Shown one piece after another: positions 53,176 through 64,000 of a stretch of DNA of 64,000 bases (positions are counted from its first letter, which is position 1; the number at the start of each line of letters is the position of its first letter). The DNA is taken from assembly GCF_004359215.1 (NCBI RefSeq), contig NC_090610.1:12871711-12935710 (forward strand), given 5' to 3'. Source of the DNA: Bremia lactucae. Its lineage: Eukaryota; Oomycota; Peronosporomycetes; Peronosporales; Peronosporaceae. Below the pieces are notes generated by a model that had not been told where the DNA came from, did not search any database, and saw nothing but the letters and a program-made list of their open reading frames with translations. A program made the position numbers and the translations under genes.

Positions 53176-53362
53176 ATCTGTACATAAGGGTTGAGTGATG
53201 GTTACTGATGAATTTAAGCCAATTAATTAAGGGGTGTATCATCATTGCCTTTAACGCTTACAATGATACTAGCTATGAATTCACTCATACGAAGGACATT
53301 AATCATTGCCGTCAAAGTGAAAACGCTTCCACGGGATTCAAGACGCAAAACAATTTCTATCA

Positions 53363-54144
53363 CTAAGTAGTCTCCGCACGGAGCATCTTGCTAGAAGCTT
53401 CGTTGCTTTCAAGCCACCGCAAGACATCCACGGGCATTGGCGGATTATTTTCCTCGTCAGACTGCAGGACCGGCAGCTTAGCAATGATTTGCGCGGGTTC
53501 CAGCGCGCCTATTACTATGTTTTTAACCAGTACAATAGCGTTCACAAAATAGCCCATGACGTCCTGAGTTACAAAGCGGTGCTCAACGTAGAAAGCGCGC
53601 GCATTCCAGCAGATGAGTCTTGACTCCAACGTATAGGTCTGTCCAAAGCGCAACTCGCGCCGATAACGTACAGTTTGCGAGCCAACAATAAGATTGCCTC
53701 CTGATGCAGTCACAACTTTCCACACACCATTGTGCTGGTAATTGATGCCGAATATAGAATACATTGACCTTCATTACTCTGCAATTCTTGCCAAAGCTCA
53801 ATCAGCATTCGTACCTGCCACAGATCGCGGCGTCCAAAGCCGCACTCGCGCAGAAAACGTGCGTTGTTGCAGTGCCCATTGCGGTCAATATCCATGAGTC
53901 CAATACGACCCTTGATCCTGCTAACGGCAAATAAATGCTTGCGAGACCCACGAGGTGCAGGCCTGAGCGTGTCAAATCCCATTCGCAGAAAATACCATAC
54001 GTCGCAGAAAGCAAAGCTTGAAAGCATGCCGATACTTAGTGCAGAGACCCCGCTCGCTCCGCATACAAAGAATAATAGCACCGACACGAGAACAGGCGGC
54101 AGAAATAGGAGCCCTTGAGCCACATTTTTTCGTGGCAAAACCAT
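53363..54144 (-). CDS. THEM6-like hot-dog-fold (4HBT) protein, two exons
   Basis: Exons 54144-53815 and 53734-53363 join in frame across an 80-bp GT-AG intron to 233 residues. The start at 54144 (MVLPRKNVAQGL) leads into a hydrophobic segment (GLLFLPPVLVSVLLFFVCGA), a likely signal anchor; an in-frame ATG at 54186 would add 14 residues. Seen: AFCDVWYFLRMGFDTLR, the family block DIDRNGHCNNARFLRE (the hot-dog strand-turn that in thioesterases carries the active-site Asp), NGVWKVVTASGGNLIVGSQT, WNARAFYVEHRFVTQD, and the C-terminal SNEASSKMLRAE typical of THEM6. Thioesterase activity is unproven for this subgroup. It is divergent from the Sen1 gene. Confidence 0.85.
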
Positions 54145-54198
54145 TAAATTTATTCTTGAGGTGCAAGTACACCAAATTTGACACATTCAACGTTAAGG

Positions 54199-57100
54199 AT
54201 GGAAGCATTAGCATCCGCGCTGGAGGAAGAAGTGCGGCTGCTATGCGAGCAAGAACAGACCAAACAAACAATACTGCAAAAGCAGCGTCTATATAGTCGT
54301 GTGGGTCAGTTCTTAATGGGAAGCCTCAGTATGCAACACTGGTGGTGCCGATATTCGCCTCTCATGGTCTTTATGATGCGTGTTTTGGAGCTCTACCCAT
54401 CGTCCGAGAGCATTGTGGTTTTTTACCAGAGAATGGAGCAGCAGCTTAGCGCCTGTTGTAAATGGTGTGGCTATGTATTCGATCTATTGATGGATGTACT
54501 ACTGCTTACTTGAGCATTATTGACAGTGTAGACATTTACCACGCCTCCATGCCAAGTGTTCACGTAGAGCTCGAATTTGAATTCACGCAGGATTCTATAC
54601 AAGCCTTTTTTATCAAGTTACAAGGTTTAGACGCCGATCGAGTTCAGCGTCAGTTGACAGAAACATCCATGGGGTTGGCAAGTGCGCTCCGGGAGAATTC
54701 AGAAACGATAGCACTAGCACTATATGAGATTCTTACTCAACGAAGATTACTGTCAGACTTTCGCATTGTGCGAGTCTTATCAAGGGTAGGTTTATGGGTT
54801 TTGGGGCTATCGTGAAGTAGGAATGTTTACCATTATGCTTGATAGTGGGTTTCGAGTCGATTCTCCGATGTAAAAATTAATCGGAAATTAGAGAGTCTTC
54901 GTGGCTGTGCTGGTCTATATCAGCTATTAGTGTCACCAGACTCAGCAGTGAGGTGCGTTCTACTATGTAAGTTTTTAAAAACGAGCAAACGTTATAGATA
55001 TGATGACTGGTGGTTGTAGAGAATGGGCCCAGGAAATGATTTCACACTTTGGAAAAATTCAGCTAACTGGAGACATTGGCGACGACAAGAATTTTCTTGA
55101 CGTGATGGAAGAGTGGATGTACATATTAGAAAATGAGGCGTTTAATAAACCAGTGCTACAACTGGATCTCAGAACGACGGATAATCTCCAAAATGTGAGT
55201 TTTCTGGCGCGGTTTCTCATCTCATGGTTAATGACTTACCAATTGTTGTTTTTCTAGTTTTTGGAGCCGACAAATTGTGTTAAGACGCCAACAAAAAAGA
55301 TTTTGTGGTCTGCGCTGGATCATGTCATGCAGGTTGAGTTGGGATTTTTTGTTACGCTTTATGTAATACTAGCTGGAGATTTAATTAATTTTCTTAGCAA
55401 TTAGATATATACGGTTTGGAAACAATGCTTGAATCCTTTGACACAATCCCGGACTTGGTCTTCAATTTTCTTCAGGACGCTGATCCATCAGAAGACCAGA
55501 CGATTACGTTGGTGGTGCGCAACATATTATAAAAATACCTGATCGTTTTGTTTGCTTCATTATATTCATATTTTGACCACTGCAGGTTTCTAAATGTTTT
55601 CTGGCTCTCTTACGATGCCTTGAACACCGGTTTTGGAGTCACTGTGTGCATTCTCCGACAATCGTTTATAACGTTGTCATGCAGCATTGTCGCCTTCAAT
55701 CCTGGCGTGTTTTTGTTACGAAACAGTTCATTGAGCTCTTGCCACCGCTTCTTGTGGCAATGCGGCCGCCTCAGGCCTCAAGCAATGCTGTATGTAAATC
55801 ACTATAGTTCCATGATTTCTAGTTACGAGTTTGATAATTTTGCTAACAGCCACCTTTGTGCAGTCTAATCAATCTGAGCTTGCTTTTTATTTAAAGACTC
55901 GCCATGAAATTCTGCAATTTTTAATAATTGAGGACCTCCGCCCCAAACATTTTGACGGAATTGCTGCTGTAGCTTTGTCGAGGGCGGCATTTACTATTGT
56001 CATGGACTGTTACGGGCATCGCATGCCCGTAGCTACCAATGCGAACAGTACAAGTGAACGAGATGAAGGCGCACTATCCAAGTCAATCTCAGTTGACTAT
56101 TCTGTTTCTGACAGTGCTTTTTGGTGGCCGTGTGGTTCAAATCCGGGGGGTGACAGTCAAGCAAAATTGGAAATGTTGTGGATGGATCATTTGTATAATA
56201 CTGTCGTTAGACCAAATAATGTCGAGTCACTTGTTGACTTAGCAGCCGAGACAACAGCTCTTGTCTTGAGCAGACATTTACAGCTTGCTCGAGATGTCGT
56301 TTACACTTATATTGTTGCCAATGCTGGGGATGGTATCGTGTCTCTAGAAGTTTTTACGAAAGGAAGGCCGATCATTACTGATTTATTGAAAAATTTGTGC
56401 TCGTGGAACTCTGTCACAACGATCCCTATACAAGTTCACGGAGCACTATTTGAATCAATTGGGGGAGTCTCTGAGCTTTTGAATTGTGTGGAAGCGCAAA
56501 CCACTTCCAGTAGACAATTGCAACCTTTATTAGACCTCTTGCAGAAGTATGAGGCCCATAGTCAGCAGTATCTTCAGCAAATGTGCGACGAAGTGCTATC
56601 TAAAGGCTTAGCTAATCCATTTAGATATCCCATCGTGTGTCAACATATCAGTACTTGTTATTTAAGCCCAACAAATTTTGTTAGCCAGCAACTTAAGAGG
56701 TAGGCTATTCTTGCATCGAACTCATGCGATTTTGCTAATATTTGCGTAATTTGTTGCGCTGCTGGTAGCTTAATTGGCCAATTTACCGCCGAGAAGAGTC
56801 AACCTACGCATTTACCCTCTCCGCTGGAGGCATTTTTAATTTCTGTTCATCGGAATGCTGAGGCTTTTTTACGAGGCCAGCTTTCTATGCTGCAATCAAT
56901 GCGTCTCTATGGTTTTCAGCACGCAGTCTACTTGCCTGCTGTTAAAAAGCTGATTATTGCATGGTCTCGCGTATTTGATATGCTGAGCAGTGATTTAAAA
57001 ACAGCGTTTCATAAAGCGTCCGTATCCAAAGACTTGACGACATTGTCGCTTCAGATATCGGATACTGGTATCACTGCTAACCACCTGATCAAGCTTCCTA

Positions 57101-60100
57101 GTCTACTAAATGACTTCTTAGTCTCGCTACTGACAGCCTTGTTTGATCCAACTGTGACGCTTACGGTGGAAATTACGGAAGCAACGCGAGTACAATGTCT
57201 TGATTTCGGAATATCATTTTGGAAATTCTGGATCAATTCTTTGAAAGATCCGACCGTGTCAAGTACACGCGTGATCGGGCTCATCCATCCGCTTGTTGAG
57301 TGCATAGCGAGAGGTTCAATGTCAGAGCGAAAGCGAGCTGCGGATCTGTTAATGACGGTGCTTAAGTGTCTTTTAAAAGGAAATACTTGTCTTGACGACA
57401 CCATCTTATCAATGATCGATAGTATAAAGGGCGAGGCCGCAGCAATTGAGTCCAACCAGTCTACTGACTTTGGTAGTCAGACCAAAAAATTTCGACAGCT
57501 TGTCAAATCATCCCAATTCTTTATGAAACGATCACAAGACTCAAATAGCTATAAAGCTTCGACGAGCTTCACCGCTCGATCGGAAGCAAAGCATGCATTG
57601 GACCCAAAGGCTTTAAGAAGCAAGCCAAAATCTTTGATCCGGCCGATGAGTGGAAAATTGGCCGCTAGAGCCCAAGGCTACGCGTTGGTCGATTTAAGTG
57701 GCATTGAAGAAGTATCAAATATTGCAGCAGCTAGGAAACAACACAGCTTTTACTCTGAAGAGCAATACAATTTACCTTCAAAATCAGAAATGGCTGTTAA
57801 AGAGCAAGCTATGAAAAAGAACACTTCCTTTAATATGGCCCAAGTCATTAAAGGGATATCACACACACATACGAACTCGATCAAGACAATACAAGCAAAG
57901 CAATTAAAGCAGTTGAAGCAACCAACTAACGCAAATGTAGGAGAAGTATCAAAAGAAAAGGAAAGCGAAGATACCGATTTGCGTTTCGCGGCACTTTTTC
58001 ATCGAATCAAGACAATGAGGAAGCCCATTGCGATTTGCTCTCTGCTACCATTTTATCGGCAAATACTACAAGCTGCCATGCCTGATCTTTTATCTGATGA
58101 CTTCAAAACTGAAAATTCGAATGATGAGCTTCAGATACCAAGCTTAAGTTTTAAGAAAAGCGCAGATTATGTTCGAGCTTTTTTGCCCCTTCTGGTGGCG
58201 GAATGCAGCAACGAAGTGCAAGAGGGACTTCGAAGGAGCGGATACAGCAACGGGGGGCATCTTCTTCGCTATGTGTCTGAGAAACCCCGAGAAGGAATGC
58301 GGTGCCTCAATTTTAGTATTGTTGAGCGAGACGAAGGATTGCTCGCGAGCTCTAGGTGTAAGGAGCGACCTAATAATTCCTACAATGAAAAGCTTCTCCG
58401 AAACGGTGACATAATTTTCTTGCAAGCTGCAGGGGAAAGTCAAAATCGAAGTGGGCATATAAGAGCACGCACATTTTTAGGAGTCGTTTTGATCAGCGAG
58501 ACGGAAAAGGGGCGAAGACAAACATTCGGGACGGAAAAGTCTAGCAAAATCGATGTAGAAGAGTCTGTTAGTGTACTATTTTTAAACGATGGCGAATTGG
58601 ATCGTGCAACTACAAGTGTACACGCTTTTTCAAGTGAATTATTGACTTCAAGTGCGATCGCCAGTTCGGAATGGAAGGTTAAGTCCTTATGTAATCTGGT
58701 AACGTCCGCGCGGGAATACATTGGGCTTCGATCAGTTGACATGCTTCCCGAGCATTTAAGAAGTGTAATTCTTACTCCTGACGCATACCAGTCGACGCAA
58801 TCAGAGCTTATTACCATTACGTCGGCATTGGACAACCTACGTCGTGAAAGTTCGAATAAAAGCTGCGCGCAGATTGTGAAAATTTTAAAACGCTTGAGTG
58901 GAATGAACGTTATGTTGACAGACTTAAGAGTGAGTGTCGAGTCTGCGAGGTGCTTGACAAATAAGCTAATTTTGAATGTGTAGTCCACTAGTATAGGAAA
59001 AGCTGTAAACAAGCTGCGCAAGCATGACAACGCAGACGTTAAGGCCCTTTCCACCAAGCTCAAAGACAAGTGGACTGAATTGATAGATCAAAAGGATGTC
59101 TTGGAATGCCCACCTCGCTTTGTTCCTTCTGACCTTTGGGAAGCGATCAAGCATCAATACAACAATTCTCAACTGCAGTCTATCCATAGTGTATTAAATA
59201 ACTATAGCATAGGTGTATCGCTGCTTCAAGGACCACCTGGAACAGGCAAAACTAAGACGATCATGGGACTTTTAAGCGGATTGCTTTCATTGCGGCTACC
59301 GACTTCTGCTATAATGCCAATATCAAAGCTTGACGCACAGAGCGATGATGCCAAAGGTGGCTTAACGAACCGCGAGGCTGTTCCGACGCGTCAATTAAAG
59401 GGTGAACCTAAAGAAATGCTTACATCTTCGACTGCGGCGCCGATATTTTCCGTTAGTGCACTCGGGAGCATTCTATGTCGCTCCTCTAATTCTACCTCTA
59501 CTGGACCAAATCGGAGATCAGTTCAGACACTCAAAAACAAAGAATTATCGCGCAGTCGACTAGAAGCCAAGTTGTCATCTCGCACGAATCATTCAAATTC
59601 GAACTTAGTGGTCAAGCGCCGTATCATTACAAGAGCAGCTTCAGAGCGCTTAGCAGGTCGAACAAATAACATTCTACTTTGTGCTCCTTCCAATGGCGCA
59701 GTTAATGAATTGGTGCTGCGAATTATGACGGACGGGTTACTGGATAGCGTAGGTAAATTGACAAAGGTTTGCGCGCCAAGCGTGCATCCAGAGGCTCTGA
59801 AGGAAGATTTCATTTCCATTGTCCGCCTCGGGAACGCAGGCGAGGACGCACCTGAAATTGTCAATTCGGTGTGCTTGCCTCACATTATCCGGCGTGAAAT
59901 GGCCATTCACCCGAAAGCCATGGGCTTGCGCGCACTTCAAGACACTCAGCGATTCTTGCGCAGTTCAATACGTGAATTTCACAATAAAGCTAACGAGAAT
60001 GATGGCAAACAGAAAAATCGAAAGGAATTAGCCAAAACTCATCAACGGCTCACGGAATGCACGGGCAATATCCGACGCTTGCGAGACGAGATGACTGCTA

Positions 60101-62172
60101 TTCGAGCCAAAACGACTGAGACGATTTTGTCGAAAGCAAACATTATCGCTTGCACGCTATCGAAGGCTGGAAGTGGCGATTTCTCGAATCTAAAGCATGG
60201 CTTTGACGCACTAATTATTGATGAGGCAGCCCAGGCAGTAGAACTAAGCACCCTAATCCCGATTCGAGAGCGAGTAGCTCGAGTGGTGCTCGTTGGTGAT
60301 CCCAAGCAGCTACCTGCTACCGTCAAAAGCGTTGTTGCAGCAAAAGCGCGGTATGACCGATCATTGTTTGAACGGATAGCGGAGAGTGGCGTTGCACCAT
60401 CGATGCTACGGGTGCAATATCGAATGCACCCTTTTTTGCGGGAATTCCCGTCGAAGAGATTTTATGGGGGATTATTGACCGATGGACCGAGTGTAATGGA
60501 GCAGATTCAGAAGACTTGTTCTGGTGTGTACGCCCGTCCAAGCTTTCAGCCTTTCTTGCTTTATGATGTTGAGAATTCAAGGGAAGAGGACATGAACGGA
60601 TCCAAGTACAATCGTGAGGAGGCAGCATTCTGCATAAACTTGTGCCAGAATATGTTTGAAACTTGTATAGACGTGAGGAATAACAATTGGAGTGTCGGAT
60701 TCGTATCTCCTTATAAGGAGCAAGTCCGCGTACTTCGACAAGAAATAACACGGTCGAAAATCTCAGCAAGCGTGTCAATTGAAGTAAACACGGTGGATGG
60801 ATTCCAGGGTCGAGAAAAAGATGTGATTGTATTTTCATGCGTACGATCGTCTAAGCGCGGTGGCATTGGCTTTTTGCGTGATATTCGGCGTCTAAATGTC
60901 GCGATTACGCGTGCTCGATATTGTATGTATGTAGTTGGGAATGTTGATACCTTGGTGCGTGATGAAACATGGGCTGCTCTTGTGAAAAGTGCTCGTGATC
61001 GAAGGCTTGTTATTAATACAAAAGGGGAGCCATTTTCAATGGTGGCAAAGAGACTCGAAAGCGACAAATATCGTGACCTAGCAGAGCACTACCAATTGAT
61101 GCATTCAAAAGCAGTCGAGAAGTGTGCTTTGATTGTAAAGCCAAAAGTGGCGGTTAGTAAGGCTGAGACAATAGCTCAAGAGGCGCAATCAGTGGGTGCG
61201 ACGCAACCTTCGGGGGTGAAAGCTACTCAATCGAATGATTGCGTGCCTCAAGAGGGTGACGAAAGGGTGAGTAATTCGAATGCATCTTCGAAGCCTTTGT
61301 GCGATGGAAACGACAGCAAACAAGGAATACAGAAACCTACTGAAAGCCACAAAAGAGTCGCGGCGCTTGGTGCACTTGATGATAAGTCATTTGATGATAA
61401 ATCGAAGAGGCCTCGCTTGTCGGCAACCGAATTGCCCACTGCAGTAAATTTGCGAGATCAATACGAGATTCGAAGCTTTCGAGATCGTAAAAGTTCATCG
61501 TCGCCGGACATGCGTCAGCATAATGGCTACCGCGCTCATAAAGGGACATCTGGTCAAGACGAAACTCGTAGAGAGGCTTCCGATATGCCTTCCATATCGT
61601 ATGATGACAGTAGCAAAGGTGACGATAAGCACGCGAACTCCCGAACTCATCGAGAAGAGGATCGATTTGCATTTCGCGACTACAGACGCTCATACGACAA
61701 AGAGCAAAACAGGAGAAGTGAAGACAAGAACTGGCCGGATCACATATACTGCAGGAATGATCGTCGTGACTACGGTAACCGGCGAAGAGATTCACATCGA
61801 GAAGGAAGTAAAAGCTCTCGAAATGTATCCCGAGAAATGTCGCAGTCTTTTTCTAGAAAGGAATATTGCCAACCCAGCGAAACTCTTCTTCCGTTAAAGG
61901 CTGAGAGCAATAGATCCACAAGTCCAAACACAAGACGAAAACGACCGTACTTAGAACCAAAGCTTTTCCCTCCGCGTCCAGATCGTTTCACAAGTAGAAG
62001 CAGTTATCGGCCTATGGAAAAAGAGCCAAAAAGACACGATAGCAAATCGAAAACCTCAAGTGGTGGAAGCACGAACGTGTTGAGCAATATCTTGAGTAGT
62101 GCTAAACAGCTAGCAACATCAACTTCTCGCGTGAACGACAAAGCGCATCCGAAAGACTCGGAATTTTTATAA
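54199..62172 (+). CDS. Sen1/senataxin-type SF1 RNA:DNA helicase, ten exons, with TFIIS-N-like domain
   Basis: Exons 54199-54457, 54532-54785, 54846-54952, 55020-55194, 55258-55332, 55398-55514, 55586-55789, 55864-56699, 56769-58929 and 58984-62172; all junctions are GT-AG and in frame (2,458 residues). The first intron is the least certain (54465-54514 also fits). The N-terminal 1,350 residues are helical, as in Sen1_N. Residues about 1360-1432 resemble a TFIIS N-terminal (LW) domain: IVKILKRLSGMNVMLTDLR, TSIGKAVNKLRKHDNADV, KDKWTEL. Helicase: GPPGTGKT (about 1479), SNGAVNELVLRI, IIDEAAQA (1808), VGDPKQLPA (1834), QYRMHPF (1874), VDGFQGREKDVI (2000), NVAITRARY (2034). The tail is Ser/Arg/Asp-rich with basic clusters. 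Family role: R-loop resolution and transcription termination in the nucleus. Confidence 0.92.
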
Positions 62173-62224
62173 CACGCGCGTACCATTTGAGCAAATATTG
62201 TCTATTTTCTTTCAGTTGTGTTTT

Positions 62225-63081
62225 CTATAGAACCAAACGCATTAACGCTGCACCCACGGCCATGATGGTACCGGCAAAACCCACAGCGTATTGAAGCATG
62301 CGTTTTTCAACCTTCTCCATCGACAATCGAAGCTCATTTAGGGTTTCATCTTCCGCTTGCTTTTGCAGTAAGAACTTTTTTTCGAGCTCGGCGATTTCCA
62401 TACGGATCTTGTCAAAATCGATTTTTTCAAGCATACGAATATCATGCTTTAGTGTGTTAAAGTCTCGCACCAGCAGCTCTCGCGAGTGGCGCTGTGCAAT
62501 ATCTGTAACAATCATTAGTGTTTCCAAGCAATGCTTGTAAATATGCACAATGTACCAAACTTGAGCGTGGAGTTAAACACGCGCTCGGACAGCTCCGCCT
62601 TAAGCTCTACGTGCTCTGATTTTGTTGCCAGCTTGACAGATTTTATTAATATAATTTACGAAGGTATAGAGCACCCTTATTACAAGACTTACGATGCGTG
62701 CTTGCGCCTGTAACGAGTCGGCCATGGCATCTTTCATTACTTCCAGGATGGCCTCCGATTGATCAGCTGAAAAGCCTGGCGTGCGTCATAGAATGCCTCC
62801 AGTTACGAGTCCAACGGGAATAGCAAAGATATTGCTGGTCTACCTCTCTCTTGCAGACTCTTGACAACAAGGTGCGTATCAAATTGCAGCGGCATTTTGG
62901 TGCTGGCTGTAGTGTAGCAGTGTCGACCGAAATATAGAGGCTTTGACGATGCCATTGACATTGATCTGGCCCTCAAGAGCGATGTGATTGCAGCACCATA
63001 CATTACATGCGGTTTAAGCACAGTAACAAAGCATTGGGTTCGCTGCGGAAGCACTGACAGCGCCTGTGCTCGAGGGCTCAT
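62225..63081 (-). CDS. CCDC90/MCUR1-family mitochondrial coiled-coil membrane protein, four exons
   Basis: Exons 63081-62844, 62775-62693, 62631-62556 and 62502-62225 join in frame across three GT-AG introns (68, 61 and 53 bp) to 224 residues, ending TAG at 62225. The N-terminus is Arg/Ser/Thr-rich with almost no acid, a likely mitochondrial presequence. Then the family head FDTHLVVKSLQERG + FSADQSEAILEVMKDAMAD, HVELKAELSERVFNSTLKF, and the conserved IAQRHSRELLVRDFNTLKHD, followed by a long coiled coil and a C-terminal membrane segment (YAVGFAGTIMAVGAALMRLVL region). The family (DUF1640) includes MCUR1, linked in animals to the mitochondrial calcium uniporter, and yeast FMP32; the specific role here is unknown. 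It is convergent with the Sen1 gene, 52 bp between stops. Confidence 0.9.
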
Positions 63082-63343
63082 TGCGTGGTAGGACTAGCCT
63101 TTGAAAACGTGTTTGCGCAAAATGGAAATACAGTAGTACAATTGGTAATCTCATGAATATCTCTTCTTACAGCCAATTTTATTGGATGCGACCAGCTAAT
63201 GCATACTCCATGCTACTTATCTTTAGGCTTAAAGCTTACAAGTATTTTTCAACTGCCCAAAATGCAATTGTTGAGGTCTAATTCCTAACTAAAAGCTGGG
63301 TCATCGAACAGAACGTTCCGAGAAGTGCTCCGATGCGAGTTAG
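63082..63343. other. Upstream region of the CCDC90 gene
   Basis: No gene seen. It should contain the promoter of the minus-strand CCDC90 gene. Confidence 0.4.
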
Positions 63344-63562
63344 TTGCCACGCTGGTTCAGATGGCTTGGGATTGCACGCGCAGAGAGACAGGAAGCACTT
63401 TTTGGCATTTTGAAACTTTATTTAAACTTAACTATTTCCAAGGGGCAAGGACTAGAATACATTCTTCAAGACAGCTCGTCTACTGCTTCAACTCATCTTG
63501 CGGCGCCATACACTCCACCAGAATTAACAGCATACCTTGCAACGCTTCCGACGTACATGTAA
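63344..63562 (+). CDS. Possible exon of an unidentified protein
   Basis: A 72-codon open stretch (LPRWFRWLGIARAERQEALF ... PELTAYLATLPTYM, then TAA) preceded directly by TTAG, which could be a splice acceptor. Composition looks protein-like, but there is no ATG start and no upstream exon could be placed. Not recognised; it may be chance. Confidence 0.25.
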   Translation: MPRWFRWLGIARAERQEALFGILKLYLNLTISKGQGLEYILQDSSSTASTHLAAPYTPPELTAYLATLPTYM

Positions 63563-63809
63563 CGGTGTCATATGTATTTGCATGATAATCAGGCAGCCCG
63601 TTAAGATAGTTGACGAGCATCAATAGATAGTGGCGAAGAAAGATAGCCATAAAATATAAATGCCTCGTTGCTACGGGTCCACCTCCCACGCATTGGCTTC
63701 TTCTATCCCTCGGCCTATTTAGCTATGCTACTCAGCTGCAGTCCACTTAAGATAAACAAGGTATGAAAACTATAATGCTACTACCTGTTAGTTACTGGTC
63801 AAGTGCCAA

Positions 63810-63995
63810 TTATACCCGTACGTGACTGCCATTTGCACGTTCTTTTTCACTTTCTGTCTGGACTTCCATCGTTTCAAAATCCTTTTGATCGTCTTCTTCC
63901 TTCTTATACCTACTGGGCTTACTACCAAACCTTGTAAAGTACGTTCCTTCCACCAAAGCTACAAACTCAGGCCACAATTTAAGGTGACTGAGCAT
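63810..63995 (-). CDS. Possible 3' end of a gene entering from the right
   Basis: A minus-strand frame with LWPEFVALVEGTYFTRFGSK and a charged tail (KKEEDDQKDFETMEVQTESE), ending TAA at 63810. An in-frame ATG lies 5 bases from the window edge, so most of the gene may be outside. Not recognised. Confidence 0.3.
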   Translation of the reverse strand: MLSHLKLWPEFVALVEGTYFTRFGSKPSRYKKEEDDQKDFETMEVQTESEKERANGSHVRV

Positions 63996-64000
63996 AATTT

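Noticed and set aside
58440..59069. 209-codon minus-strand open frame inside the Sen1 gene
   Set aside because: It is the reverse of two confirmed exons and spans an intron; composition is a mirror of the sense codons.
60323..60838. 171-codon minus-strand frame in the Sen1 helicase core
   Set aside because: Fully opposite to conserved helicase motifs, so a shadow frame.
1..64000. RXLR or Crinkler effector genes
   Set aside because: I looked for a signal peptide followed by RXLR/dEER or LFLAK motifs in the open frames and found none convincing.

Overview
The window looks like nuclear DNA of an oomycete (Peronosporales, a Phytophthora or downy mildew relative). The evidence is a set of intron-poor or short-intron (50-90 bp, GT-AG) genes, a TTCAGTTT initiator-type motif 5' of one gene, and dense, nested, decayed Ty3/gypsy retrotransposons plus a Mutator-like (MULE) DNA transposon. 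About 60 percent of the window is transposon-derived. Two islands of host genes sit at about 5.6-15.5 kb and 53.4-63.1 kb. The species assignment is inference; no marker gene is present.

Left gene island: an RluA-type RNA pseudouridine synthase (-, 5603-7039), a giant single-exon FANCM-type DNA-repair helicase carrying an internal PHD/extended-PHD module (-, 7318-13380), and a four-exon mitochondrial-type pyrroline-5-carboxylate reductase (+, 14246-15499) divergent from it. Right gene island: a THEM6-like hot-dog-fold protein (-, 53363-54144), a ten-exon Sen1/senataxin helicase with a TFIIS-N-like domain just before the helicase core (+, 54199-62172), and a four-exon CCDC90/MCUR1-family mitochondrial coiled-coil protein (-, 62225-63081). 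These genes are tightly packed: 54 bp separates the THEM6-like and Sen1 start codons, and 52 bp separates the Sen1 and CCDC90 stops.

Transposon regions: element 1 (-, 1-4925, LTR at 4928-5296); a 3.7-kb MULE with 136-bp terminal inverted repeats (15836-19564) that split an LTR and later received a gypsy fragment; a solo LTR (19682-20175); element 2 (+, about 20321-28059), whose 5' LTR carries a duplicated tRNA-Glu-derived SINE-like insert; element 3 (-, 28103-34220); element 4 (+, from about 34240), split by the complete nested element 5 (37143-44595, perfect 5-bp target duplication GCCGA), with its remainder at 44596-45330; element 6 (-, 45580-46530); and element 7 (+, 48019-53175). All pol genes are broken by frameshifts, stops, deletions or inversions.

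Most notable: (1) several gypsy copies carry an antisense reading frame between integrase and the 3' LTR, partly overlapping the integrase tail and chromodomain on the opposite strand; (2) a 1,534-bp block with the same sequence in every stretch I compared, shared by two otherwise diverged dead elements 29,983 bp apart; (3) the FANCM-PHD and Sen1-TFIIS-N domain architectures; (4) LTRs with conserved hairpins and several inverted-repeat rearrangement junctions.
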